A stretch of 64,000 nt of DNA from Canna indica (Eukaryota; Streptophyta; Magnoliopsida; Zingiberales; Cannaceae). The translations under genes and the position numbers were made by a program. Positions 24,569 to 37,100 of the stretch are shown here, in pieces. Below the pieces are notes generated by a model. That model was not told the DNA's origin and searched no databases. It saw only the letters and a program-made list of their open reading frames with translations. Where the stretch lies: NCBI GenBank assembly GCA_034359265.1, contig CP136891.1, positions 84,772,001 to 84,836,000 on the forward strand, read 5' to 3'. How positions within the stretch are numbered: position 1 is the stretch's first letter; the number at the start of each line of letters is the position of its first letter.

Positions 24569-24577
24569 TATATAATA
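24569..24577 (+). promoter_or_regulatory. TATA-like box of PAP10-like gene
   Basis: TATATAATA about 82 bp upstream of the start codon at 24659, leaving room for a short leader starting near 24600. Confidence 0.55.
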
Positions 24578-24658
24578 GGCGCGTGGCATTCACAGCGGAA
24601 CCGAAACAGAGGATTCTACTGACTAGCGAGAGAAAGGAGTGACTGAGAGGCTCAGAAG

Positions 24659-27600
24659 ATGGGAAGGTGGCGGTGGCGAGTTCCTCGTCCTCTAGGGCCT
24701 CTTTTGGCCCTTGTATTGATGGGAATAGTGAATAGCTGCGATGGAGGTCTTACCAGTTCTTTTGTTAGAAAGGTCGAGAAGACCATCGACATGCCGCTCG
24801 ACAGCGATGTCTTCCGCGTGCCTCCGGGTTACAACGCGCCTCAGCAGGTGGATTCTTAGCTTCCTTTAGGTTAAAGTTGCATCTTTTTGGTCTTCCCCAA
24901 TCCCCATGAGTTTTTTTCCGACTTGTTCTTGCAAAATTGATTTTTTTTAAAAAATGTTTATTTTTCTACTTTATTGTGTTCTACACTTTCTCAGATTTGT
25001 CCTGTTTCTAGCCTATTTTGGTTTTATCTTTGGACCAAGGCTTAATCTTGCTGTAACATTTTTATCTTGCTTGGTCGACTTATATTCTTTTGTCTTCTAT
25101 CCGTACTTGCTGAGTTCCATATTAAGATTTCAAAGTTCTCTAGTAAAATGAAATTGCTGCGGATTTTTTAAAGAAAATTTAGTCGTTTATTTTCTTATTC
25201 TGGAAGGTGCATATCACCCAAGGTGATCAAGATGGCACTGCTATGATCATATCATGGGTGACCGAGGATGAACCTGGCTCCAGTAAGGTACTCTATGGGA
25301 CTGATGAGGATAAGCTTGACTTATCTGCCGAAGGCAAATACACTCGATATAAGTTCTACAATTATACCTCAGGCTACATCCATCATTGCGAGATCAAGAA
25401 TTTGAAGGTGAATAGGAGTCATATTTTACACTTATCCTTTGATGAGACTGATAATGATCTTGGTGAAAAGTTTAGGATTTGGAGTAACCATAAAACATGT
25501 TTCTTTTCAGCATGATACTAAATACTATTATGCTGTTGGAATTGGCCACACAGTCCGGAAATTCTGGTTCACTACGCCACCTGAAGTTGGTCCAGATGTT
25601 CCTTACACTTTTGGCCTTATTGGTAATTTACATTCCTGTTGAAGAAATCATGTAATGTTCATGTGACTCTTTCTATTGATGCTTGTTTTTTTTTAATAAA
25701 AAACATGCTTTATATTCAACCATTACAAGAAAGGTGAACAATGCGCACAAGACGCTAGAACTAGAAATTGAACCTATGACCTATAGGCAACAAACCTAGA
25801 TGTCTAACCACCAAGCTATGGGTGGATTGACTATTGATGTTTTTTATCATCTTGTCTCCGGTTTAATATCCTCCGTCTCACTGTAGCATATTAAATGTTT
25901 CCGTGTGTTAAATTTGATTGGATGACCAACTTTCTTAAAAGTTTAAGCTGTTAGGAAAGAGACCAACATTTATATTCTTAACAACATTTGAACTCAAGAC
26001 CTCATGCACTGATACAACAACAACAACTAAGCCTTAATCCCATGCTAGATGAGGTCGGATATATTGTATCGGACATCGTGCTCCGATACCATGCTAAATT
26101 TGATTGGATGACCAACTTTTTCAAAAGCTTAAGCTGTCAGGAAAGAGATCAATCTATGCATTTATATTCTTAACACCATGATGCTAGTCGATGCACACAT
26201 GTTTCTTATTTTCCTTTTAACTGCATAAATAAATGCTGGTGATAGGTCAGCAAATACGTGCTAGCATAATCACCCTTATAAATTCCAGTTCAACTACTAG
26301 CCTGAGCTTTAGCTTATAATTTTTTGTCTGTCATTTCCATATCGGTAGAGTTGTACAAATCATGGTTGAGTATTGGGAAGTTTGTCCATCTAGAAAATCA
26401 CCTCTTATGCCACTCTGTTGTCCAATCTTGATAATATGTTTGTAACAAAAATTGCAAATATTTTTGAAATTTCAGTTATATCTCCCAAGTAAATTTCTAA
26501 AGAAGGTTAACTAAAGTACTATAAAGCAGTGGAAGAATTTATTTCTAATCTATATATTGAGATTTTCTTATTATTGTTTCTTATATCTCCAAGTGGCACT
26601 GAGGATTGTATGTAGGTATTTTTGTTGCAAGTTCTTACATCTTGGTGTACATAATTTAGAAAAACCTGTATCAGTTTTCTTTTAATATTTTCTTGTGCAT
26701 TAACTTAACATTATATTACCAAATGATTACTTTTGGCCCTTTCTTCCTATTTACTAAATCTATACACAAGAAAATAACTCAAGTGCTTTGTATCTCGTTA
26801 TCTGCCATTTGCTTTTGTAGGCTTTAAGTGCATATAACATTTGATACTCTCCTTGTAAATTCAGTAATTCCAATAAAGGTGCAAGTCGATGAAGGACTTA
26901 GTCCTTGATGCTTCTGTCTCAGTTTTTGTTACTTCAAATTAGCAGCACTTCTCTAATTGAATATTCTTCTGGTTCTTCCCGGAGAATTATTGCCCACTAT
27001 AACATGTTTTCTTTGACTCCTTTGCATGATTTGCAGGTGATCTTGGACAAAGTTATGACTCAAACATTACATTAACTCATTATGAGTCAAATCCAAGGGG
27101 ACAAGCAGTTTTATTTGTAGGTGATCTTTCTTATGCTGATAACTACCCATTTCATGATAATGTGAGATGGGATACATGGGGTAGATTTGTTGAGAGAAGT
27201 GCTGCATATCAACCTTGGATTTGGACTGCAGGAAACCATGAGATCGACTATGTTCCTGACATTGTACGTATGACATTTCTATTTATATTTGGTTCTTAAT
27301 CAGTTAATCTTCTCCACTGGCCAGTAGCCATAATCCTTATGATATGACCTTTAGATCTTATATGGTGTTTTTCTTATTTTTACAATAAAAAGGTCTTGAG
27401 GCAATAGAATGTTTCAAACGATTGTTTGCATTATTGATGGAGAAATCATCAGTATGTGAATAAAGCCAAATAGCAAAATTGATAATACTTTGTTCCTGAC
27501 ATAGTATCTCAGGTAGATAGAAGATTCAGACCAAATTAGAACTGATTCTTAACTAATCTCATTTTTTTCATATACAATTTTACTTGATTTTTCACTGAAA

Positions 27601-28739
27601 ACTCTTGATCTTAACAAAGGTTCTTGAGAAAATTTGGAAAGCTGATATGTTCATTACATTTTTACAGGGTGAGACTGTACCATTTAAACCATACAGGCAT
27701 AGATACCACGTTCCCTATAAATCTTCTGGCAGCATAGCTCCATTTTGGTATTCTGTCAAGATGGGATCGGCTCACGTAATTGTCTTGGCATCATACTCGG
27801 CTTACGGTATGGGCTAATAGGCACATAATGCTTTACCTAACTTGGGTTCTTAAATATAGTTATGTGGATTGTGGAGAGTGAGAAGCTATATGATATCATA
27901 TTTGATTTAAACCAATAAAAAGTTCTTATTTTCTGTAGTTTGATCTTTTTTCCGGTGTTTTAATGGTTTTTTCTTCATTCTAATAGGAAAATACAGCCCT
28001 CAATACAAGTGGCTTGAAGCAGAGTTTCCCAAGGTGGATAGAAGCAAGACACCGTGGTTGATTGTTCTAATGCATGCACCATGGTATAACAGCTACAATT
28101 ATCACTACATGGAAGGGGAATCCATGCGAGTGATATATGAATCATGGTTTGTAAAATACAAAGTGGACGTTGTATTTGCTGGCCATGTTCATGCCTACGA
28201 ACGCAGTGTACTTGCCTCTCTCATCCTCCTTCCCTTTCCCTATAGTTTTACCAAAATGAATCGTATTCTTTTGTTGTGCTTTCTGATGGGATTGTTAATT
28301 GTTTCATGGTCTGGCAGTATAGAGTATCAAACATAGCTTACAATATAGTGAATGGAAAGTGCGAGCCAGTACCAGATGAATCAGCTCCTGTATATATCAC
28401 TATTGGTGATGCAGGAAATCTTGAAGGACTTGCCACCAAGTATGACTCTTCATGATATATAAAAATTTGCTTCCAGTAAGATCCTATTATGCCACATGAG
28501 AAAGTTGTATTTTGTTCTTCACCGTTGACTTTTTTGCATAATGCAGTATGACAGAGCCACAGCCAAGTTATTCAGCTTTCAGAGAATCAAGCTTTGGTCA
28601 TGCTATCTTCGATATCAAGAATCGAACACATGCCTACTATACTTGGCACAGGAACCAGGATGGAAATGCAGTGGCTGCTGATTCCATGTGGTTCTACAAC
28701 AGATACTGGAAGGCTGCTGAAGAGATTTCAGATATGTAA
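24659..28739 (+). CDS. PAP10-like: Purple acid phosphatase, PAP10-like (467 aa)
   Basis: Secreted metallophosphatase that releases phosphate from organic esters. Exons: 24659-24847, 25207-25407, 25511-25622, 27037-27263, 27668-27806, 27987-28207, 28318-28439, 28547-28739; all GT-AG with continuous phase. A signal peptide ([16 protein letters not shown], about residues 12-27) precedes [19 protein letters not shown] fibronectin-like N domain ([10 protein letters not shown] to about 160) is followed by the catalytic domain. All seven metal ligands of the family are seen: D169 (GDLG), D197 and Y200 (GDLSYAD), N234 (GNHE), H319 (LMHAPWYNS), H356 and H358 (GHVHAYE). N-glycosylation sequons include NIT and NRT. 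Length and motifs fit PAP10/PAP12-type high-molecular-weight plant enzymes better than PAP26; exact orthology is inferred from memory. A P1BS-type site upstream suggests phosphate-starvation control. Intron 3 carries a SINE. Confidence 0.94.
25682..25830 (-). mobile_element. tRNA-derived SINE in PAP10-like intron 3, 9-bp TSD
   Basis: Read on the minus strand, the element has an A-box-like TAGCTTGGTGG near its start, a B-box-like GGTTCAATTTC about 30 nt later, and an A-rich tail (ATTAAAAAAAAACAAG). It is bracketed by direct repeats CTATTGATG (plus strand, 25673-25681 and 25831-25839). Internal Pol III promoter, tail and target duplication together define a short retroposon. Family not identified. 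Confidence 0.82.
25900..26185. repeat. Direct repeat pair around a LINE-3'-end-like segment
   Basis: The block AAATTTGATTGGATGACCAA-CTTT followed by TTAAGCTGT-AGGAAAGAGA and ATTTATATTCTTAACA occurs at about 25912-25987 and 26096-26175. Between them is CAACAACAACAACTAAGCCT-TAATCCC-GGTCGGATATAT, a pattern of plant LINE 3' ends. Non-coding, inside intron 3 of the phosphatase. Confidence 0.65.
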
Positions 28740-29018
28740 TGCCTTGTGATTGATTGAACTTTAAGGAATAAAGCTTCCTACTGTTTGTTGCTCCAGCCTC
28801 CAATCTTTGTATTTTGTAATGGAACATTAGGATTGCAGTGTGATGTGACCGACGTGGCTAGTTTGTATTAAGTCAATGACAATTGGTTGGCATGTATGCA
28901 AAATGGCTGTAACATTACTTATTTACTAAATTTTCTTGAGCAAACACAATGATTTATATATCAATCTAAGATTAGAGAAATGATAGGAGGCACTGTGTTT
29001 CAACTTCACAATACTGGC

Positions 29019-29469
29019 TAGGGGTGAGTGGGTCTGGGTATTCATGATAATTAGACTTTACTTTGTAGAGGACCAGTTCTTAAGTTGAATCCTACATTGT
29101 TGGGATCTGAAATCGGACCTTATTCGGAACTCGTGGTGTAGTACAAGTTCTAACTGTTTATTTCTAGGGTACAGGTTTCAAGAATCTTGTTGGAACCTAT
29201 GTTTTGGTACTTGTTGAAATTTGTTCATTTACATATTCCGGGTATCCTGTTGGAATATATTCATTTATAAGTTCCAAGGTACAAGTTTCGAATAACGGTT
29301 CCGATTTTGGGTACTCGATGTGCTAGACCCGGAACCGGAATCGATTTTAATCGATTCCTTAATTTTTGTCTCAGATCCTATCTTAATTTAATTTGGGTCT
29401 ACCTGAAACTTATTCAATCGGGTAAATTTCATTTGGTTCAGGTCTACCCTGTACCCATCCACACCCCTA
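29019..29469. mobile_element. 451-bp hAT-type MITE 3' of PAP10-like
   Basis: Left end TAGGGGTGAGTGGGT; right end ACCCATCCACACCCCTA, inverted with two or three mismatches. Flanks ATACTGGC (29011-29018) and ATACTTGGC (29470-29478) are a slightly decayed 8-bp duplication. The interior repeats AGTTCC / GGTTCC / GGAACC-type words. No coding. Confidence 0.75.
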
Positions 29470-29512
29470 ATACTTGGCCTTATAATTAAATTGTAACTCT
29501 GGAAAATAAATA

Positions 29513-30815
29513 GGGTTAATTACTAAATATATCCCGACTTTTAAGGTGTTTCCCTAATCTATTTTCACTTTTTAATTTTTTCAATTCAATACACTACTTT
29601 TCGATTTGTAACAAATCTATCCCACCATTAACAGGACATCACAACAACCGTTTGGATGCTGACGTGGATCAAGAGCTCAGTCAACATCTGAAAATATTAA
29701 TAAAATATTAACTTAAAAAATACCCCGTCAACATCTCTATTTTTTTTAAATTACTATATATATCCCGACTTTTGAGGTATTTTTCTAATCTATCCCCACT
29801 TTTTAATTTTCCCAATTCAATACACTACTTTCCGATTTGTAACAAATCTATCCCATCATTAACAGGACGTCACAACAATCGTTTGGATGCCGACGTGGGC
29901 ACGCTGATGTGGATCAAGAGTCTAGTCAGCATATGAAAATATTAATAAAATATTAACTTAAAAAATACCCAGTCAGCATCTCCATTTTTTTAACTAATTT
30001 TTTTTGTGAGCCCCACCAAACTCAATCAGCGGATTGGATCGAATCCTAAACAATCGATCACAAAGGCAGAGAATTGGAGGTCGACTGCGATGACGGTGGC
30101 GGAGGCGTCGAGGAGGAGCAAGAAGACAATGGAGACGAGATGCCCCAAGGGGTCATGTCCATGGAGTAGCTGCCGAGGACGCAAAGGAAGGAGGTGAATT
30201 GCTGGATCTCGGCAAGGGCATCTTGGTGAGGCTGATGTCACGGAAGGCGAAGGCGGAGAGCACCTTGAAGAGCACGGGGGCGATTGAATTAGGTGTGGTG
30301 GTGGGGTGAGAGGATAGCATGGCCATTGCCATGGGGCCCACAAAAAAAAAGATTTGCTGATTGAGTATTTTTCAAATTAATATTTTTGAATGCTGACTGA
30401 GCTCTTGATCCACGTCAACTATCCACATTAGCATCGAAACGACTGTTATGACATCTCATTAATGGTGTGATAGATTTGTTACAAATCGAAAAATGATGTA
30501 TTGAATTGAAAAAATTAAAAAATGGGGATAGATTAGAAAAATACCCCAAAAGTCGGAATATATTTAGTAATTAACCCCCCAAAAAAGTGGGGGATGCTGA
30601 TAGGATATTTTTGAATTTAATATTTTATTAATATTTTTGGATGCTGACTAGGCTCTTGATCCACATCAGCATCCAAACGACTATTGTGACGTCCCATTAA
30701 CGGTGGGATAGATTTGTTACAAATCGAAAAGTGGTGTATTGAATTGAAAAAAATTAAAAGTGGGGATAGATTTGAGAAACACCTCAAAAGTTGGAATATA
30801 TTTAGTAATTAACCC
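29513..30815. mobile_element. 1.3 kb Mutator-like element with doubled TIRs, 9-bp TSD
   Basis: Ends GGGTTAATTACTAAATATAT and its inverted form ATATATTTAGTAATTAACCC are flanked by perfect 9-bp duplications AAATAAATA (29504-29512 and 30816-30824), the size made by Mutator transposases. Each arm is about 200 bp and present twice in tandem: left copies from 29513 and about 29752, right copies ending about 30577 and at 30815. Landmarks are TTTGTAACAAATCTATCCCA and GATCCACGTCA. The centre (about 30004-30345) is GC-rich, unlike the arms, and looks like captured host sequence. No transposase gene. Confidence 0.85.
30004..30345 (-). other. GC-rich insert within Mutator-like element (possible captured gene piece)
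   Basis: Overlapping minus-strand frames of 62-105 codons start in this block (for example from 30343), with peptide such as [19 protein letters not shown] gene-like base composition inside Mutator-like termini is the pattern of Pack-MULEs. I do not recognise the parent gene and there is no evidence of a functional product. Confidence 0.4.
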
Positions 30816-31184
30816 AAATAAATAAGGAGTCCAATATATTTGAACTAGAGTATCAAAATCTGAGTACAAGAAGATTCCCTATTTCCATTTTGGACAGTCA
30901 ACTGCTACAACCTCTCATAACTCCATCTCATTAGTTTTTAATTACAAGTTTACAACAAATTAAATTGGAAAAAAACGGATATTAACTGTTCTGAATGCAC
31001 TGCACTCATATACATAATTAGCTTTTTACCTACTCAGCCTCAGAATGATGGCAATTGTCACTGCAGATTCAGAAATCAGTATACCATCAATAGATGTGCC
31101 ACGAGAAACACCGTGTTATCTCTGAATCCAGATGATAATGTGATATTGCGTTCATCTGAAAGAATTTCTTCATACGCTTGACAA

Positions 31185-34100
31185 TTACAGCTGATTGGAT
31201 TCTTGATATTCTGAAGTTTGTACATCATCTACTCCTAGCCACCTGTATTTGACCATAGCATTTGTAGTTTCTTCTTCCTGAGTTTGTTCTAGATCCCGAC
31301 ATTTCCTCAGAGCAGCTCTTACCTCCTTCAATAATTCATCGACACCGATGTGTTTTCTGCTAGAGCAGAGAATGCAGGTACAAATTGTAGTTCAAATGGT
31401 TAGAGTTATTAAGTACAAACATTAGAAAAAAGGAAAATGATGAAAAATTAGTATTGTGGAATCCGAAGCAATTTAACTGATTCAAAGTATTTTGCATCCT
31501 CGGTATAGGACTTCTACGAGAAATTAAATATCTAAGTGAAGTTAGTAAATGGATTTTGATGGAACAATCTCAGACTCTACTTAATTTTGTCAGAGAATTA
31601 GGTCAGTGCACAAGCATCCTACTCAAGATTGCATGTATCAGTAGTGGAAAGAAGATTAGTACAGAAAAGGTTGGATAGTCGGGTAGCTAAAGAAGAGCAA
31701 CTGTATGATAATCATGCTAAAGATAAATGCACGCTGTATCTAAGCTGAAAGTTATGAAATTATTCTAGTTTGATGTACTTAACAGAAGAATATGAACAAA
31801 GCTGCTCGCGAAGTCCTTATTTATGAAATTTATCTGAACCAATGCACTTCTTACTACCAAAATCATTAGTAAGAACTTAAATGTCCTAAGTTAGAAAAAT
31901 AATTCAGGAAGCGATCTGGTTTTGAGAGTAATGTTTGAAAAGATGGCAACTAAAATCACTGCCTAGTTTGTCTAATGAAAAACGAGATTTCAGGCCTAAA
32001 TTATCTGTGATTTTATAGCAGGGTTATGCTTGTCACACCAAAAACCAATAAACTTCTTTAAATGGACCCACTAGTTTCACATGATTGTGTTTTTTTTATT
32101 TAATTAGAAATTCATGTGAATTGGACATCCTATAAATCACATTCTGACATATTTACTCAAAGTAGAAGTCATATGTTTGACCTTACTAAAGAAAAATTCA
32201 GATCCATTGTCACATTATTTGATCAAGTAATCAATTGAAAGCTTATCAGTTTATATCAATGATGAGTTTCTTATTAATAGGTTTGAACTCTCTACACATG
32301 TAACTGTCAAACTGCAATCAATATCCAAGAAATATAGAGGGAAATACTTACAGTACGCTAGCACCAACTACTGCCAGAGGTCGTGGATAGTCCTCGATAC
32401 CCTTTTCCTTCATCTCTTCAATTTTGACTTCTGGGGAAAGTTTATGCAAATCTCCAGTTCCAATAGTCAAAATTTGGTTATTTGCCAACTCAGGTGTCTC
32501 CTTACATCCAATTGAAGAGATTTCTTGAATCAAATATGGTAACCTATCACGAGCCTGTACAAGAAATTATGAGAAACCAATTAGACATGTAAAATAAATG
32601 AGACAATGCAGGCAAGTGTGATGCATCAAGAAAAGAATGCAGGTCATTAGGTCAGCGGAACAAGAATACCAAAATATTTTTAAAGCATAAATCTAATAGG
32701 GCATGGTATACCTCTGGAAGGTCAATCTTGTTCAATAGAACAATATATGGTCGTTGAAGATACTCTGGGTTGTACATTCGTAGTTCCTATAAAAGGAGAA
32801 CATTAACCATAAATCCTTATCCTACTGCTCACAGAATCAGCAATTCTTAAGATAAAACATGAAGTATATATCATGATTAACTTTCAAAATACATTAGTTA
32901 ACCCGTTTGCACAAATGTAATCTAAAATGTCCAACACACTAACTGCAATACTAGAGAAATCAATTTCAGTTCTGGCGGACAATGTTACAGGTCTATAAGC
33001 TTAATCAAGACTTGACTTAATCACATATCAGCCATGAGATGTAAGAGATTGATCTACCAGAGTATTATACATGACAAACTAATAAGTTTTACCTAGTTCT
33101 TAAAAGCTTCACAATCAATTGGATCAGCCAAATTTTGTCGGTTCAAAACTGGTTGGTAAACTCTCATTCATACCTATACCATGTGTTTGTACAGTAGTAT
33201 GGTATCAGTACAGGTATAATATTCTAAACCATGGTTGGTAGCAAGCATACAAAGCAAGATAGTATGGGAATCAGGTGCAACATCCATAGGAGAATAAAGG
33301 TATGGTTATCCATGCGACCATGCATGTGCTAACTTAAGCCACAATTTCCATCGTCTAATATTCTTCTCAAATTAGTTTTTCAGCTTTGCATATCCTAACC
33401 TTACAGCTCTTAGACTCTGTTTGTTCTTAGGCATAGTTCATTTCATAGGAACATCCCAAATCCAGTAGTTGCTTAAGGTCTAACAACACCTTATCCTAAA
33501 CTCATATTAATAACCTTCCTAAACTCTATACTCTTGCATCTAATATAACAATTGAAGTAAACCTTGAATAATTCCCTCCATTCCATCCATGAAATCATTC
33601 CTAGTCTTGCAAATTTGTCAATGAAAAATTCTTAGTTGTAGAATTATTCAAATTTGTCAAAATTTGTCAAAGTAAACCTTTAAGAACATAATAATACAGA
33701 ATTATTCAAGAAGCTAAAAGCCTGTCACCTCCTTAACAGTCTTATAATCATTAACAGGGTTCTCAGCGGCAGCATCAACCACATGAATCAGCATTTGAGT
33801 TCTCCTTAAATGTCTTAAGAAATTTCGCCCAAGGCCCTGGAAAAGGAGGAAGTTTCTTGCTAAAACAGCTAATGCTGCCATAAAATTTTGCAAAGAGTAC
33901 AACATGCATGCATACCTTTCCTAAATGAGCACCCTCAATTAGACCTGGAAGATCTGCTAGTGTTGCTTCAGAGGAATATTCCAGTGCCCCTAACATAGGG
34001 TCACCATCAAGGCGACCAAGATTTGGCATTAAAGTTGTAAAAGGATAGTCTGCAATATCTGGTTTTGCAAGTGTAATGGCTGCTAGAAGAGTTGATTTTC

Positions 34101-37100
34101 CAGCATTCGGGAGTCCCTGAAGAAGAAGATTGATCAAAACATGAAGGCATGATTGATTATGTATGTTGATCAAGATTTACTTTCTAAGAAGTAAAAATAA
34201 CTAAATTAATATGTAACAAAGCTTTCAGACATGGTGACTTCCTTAAGTAATATAACGGAGCACATGAAACCTTTATTTATGTATATTTATAAAGATCGGT
34301 ATCTTTTACTAGTATTTATTGTTGGGCTATCCATCTCCCCTTATTATCATCCATCACAAACAACAGTGACACATTTCTAATGCCTAGCACGTTGCCAGTG
34401 TATCTTAATCATAAAAAGAGATTATCCAAGCTGATGTAATAACCAATCACTAGCTCATGCAATGGCAAGTTATGTACTGGTTACGGGCTATGTGACACTA
34501 AGATAATAACCAGAATAAGAAACAGTAAATTTATCAATAATATAACAAAAACACAAAGAACTTAAAGCATAAAAGTGATCAGACATATCAAAAAGATGGG
34601 AGGTCCTAATGTATGATGAGAGTGTGCCAAGTATCAGTGGTATAAGACATGGTTGATGCATAGTGGAACATTAATAGATGGGAGTATGGGACCAGAATAA
34701 CATGTCAGAGACTACTTATAGAATTTAATCTATCAAATCTATGGAACGTTAAAGCATTTGCAGTCATATGCAATGATGCAATCATTTCTAAGAATGTTAC
34801 AAGTGAAACCAAATATGGCTTCCAATTCAACTTAAATCAAATGAAAAATACTTCAAATGTAGCTACAAAAAGATCCATTGATGAATCCTGAACTTAGCAA
34901 TAAAACTTCCACGAAAAGAACATGAGGTAAAAAGTGGAAGAAGTGAATCAGAGCATCCTCAGGATGAATCTGAAAGAGACAAAAACTTATTAGAAAACAG
35001 AGACAAACTCAGACGAGAGTCTTAGGAAGCTCATCATATATATCTAATTTTCCAAAGTACAAGTAAAAAGGATCCAGTAAACTTTATACCAAGGGCCTCT
35101 CAGTATCAATTGCCTAGATGAAATAATAAAGCAGTTGCCAATGAGTTAAGTTAATTATTTTCACATTCTTTAGGCTCAGTTTTGCGGTATCATAAAAAAA
35201 CAGGTATTTTGTCAACATTATTATTAACCTTTGGCTTTTTGATGCACATTTGAGTTTCACAGTGTTAAGATAGTAAATTTTTACTATCTTAACACACAGC
35301 AATGAGACAGAATGAATTTGGAAGTTTTACAAGCAGTTGAAATTTGGATTAAAAACAATACATTTATGTTGGCAAAAAAAAATCAACATATATATTTTAA
35401 GGAAAATACTTTTCAGCAATGGCTACTGGTCTCACACACCATGATCCACATTTAAAAAATATTAACACATACCACAAGACCAACATCAGCAACCACCCTT
35501 AAAATTAGTTCCAAGCTAACTTCTTCTCCAGGTTGTCCAAGAACTAAAATCTGTAGAAAAAAGAATAAAATGATACTTATAGAAGAAATATGTGATTTCA
35601 TGGAAAGAAACAATTATAAACAGAAAACCAAAGCAATTTAAATGATACATTTGGCATGATGATAGTTGTCAACCAACAAAATACTATGTTTCAAATAAAC
35701 CCGCTTCTATGCATGCTACAATTCCTAGCAGATAAAAAGGTCTGATGTAACTTCTACAGTCAACAATTATGGGAATTTCTAGCAATGCTCAAAGTTTCAT
35801 CTTCCCTAAAAAAATGGATAAATATCTTCACAAATCTCCTATCTCATAAAATAATAAGGATAGTGGAGTATCGGAGTGACTGCTATAGTATTGAGGAAAT
35901 GATGGTTGAGGAGGTGCTGATGTAATGATGGTGTAGGTGGTAGTAATGAATGGGGTTGACAGTCTTGATGGTCCCAGGTGATGGTTGGTGGTATGATGGT
36001 GGTATTATGTTCTTGAATTTTCAGGCACCTAAAAGTTAACACAATTTATAATTTTGAATATTTTCGAATTTATGCTTTTCTGTTCTAAATTTCAACCATA
36101 GAAAATGAAAAGCTATAGATGGCCTATCCATTAATTCTTACCTTGTCACTTTCATCTCTCATTACATTTGTAGACAGAGCCATCAAACTCTTCCGTTTGC
36201 GTTCTGGCATTTCTAACAAGCTAATCTGTTCAAAAAAAGCAATAACATATCAGAGGCCAGAAAGAAAAATTAGTCCACAGTTCATTTTAATTAGGACCAC
36301 TAGAAAATGATGATCTCAAAATCTTAGAATTTGATTATCAACAACCAAGCTAAGTAATAATGGCTGATGCTAGAGTTCTCGTAACTAAAGTTTTCAGTGA
36401 TAATACAATTAATCAAATTATATATAAGATGGTGCCAACCTCAGAAATAAACGACTTATTAAGCAAGGTCCAGCAGATGACAATGAGAATATATCACTAG
36501 CAACTCAGCACAAGGGTATACAAGGCAATAAGATAAGTGTAATGTTCTTTTTAACTCAAGCGGCAAGGAGATCTTTATTATAAAATGTTCATTTGGTTTT
36601 TCTGGAGAAAAGAGTTTTATCCTAGGTTTTCATAACTTAGTCTTTTATTTTCTTCTATGCCACCGGCATTGCTCCACATGAAGTCAAGGGCTAGTAGAAA
36701 TTAACATGTCCATTGGAGAATTGCTATCTGCTATATTAGCACAATTTAATCCATTTGGTTGGCAAGTGAATTTGTTGATAGCACTGGTTTGCACTGATTT
36801 GCATATTGAAAGACTCAAGTTAATTTTCACTAATGTTGTTAGTTAAGTGAAAGATCAGCCGAATTCCACAGAGGCTTAGATCCTCTTCTCGTGTTAATTT
36901 AATTTTCAATATGTGAGTTCAATTATCTGCTTTGGCCACTAGTATGCCAAGGATAAATTGATTACCTATTTGATTCCAGAAAAAGAGAGAATTTTAATCT
37001 TGGAAATCTCTGCAACATAATGTCTTAAAAAAACAGCAAATAAAACACTCACCCCTCCTTGCCCACCTCTTGCAACAAGAATTTCATCACCTGGTTGTGC

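Larger units (their letters stand above)
21161..24658. other. Divergent intergenic region COG1 / PAP10-like
   Basis: COG1 is transcribed leftward and the phosphatase rightward from this 3.5 kb. The first 200 bases are GC-richer COG1 leader or promoter with a GA-rich tract. The remainder is AT-rich and holds a hAT-type element (22065-22526), a MITE (about 23299-23494) and a local direct duplication near 23575-23840 (TTCACATGATTCTAATTTAT occurs twice). The phosphatase promoter occupies the last few hundred bases. No additional gene seen. Confidence 0.6.

Noticed and set aside
24659..28739. Naming the phosphatase PAP26
   Set aside because: The N-terminal [14 protein letters not shown], the [16 protein letters not shown] stretch and the [18 protein letters not shown] region fit PAP10/PAP12-type patterns better. 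The call stays at PAP10-like.
30026..30343. Stand-alone protein gene of 105 codons
   Set aside because: It lies wholly inside Mutator-like termini with a 9-bp duplication and has no recognisable domain, so it is treated as possible captured sequence.
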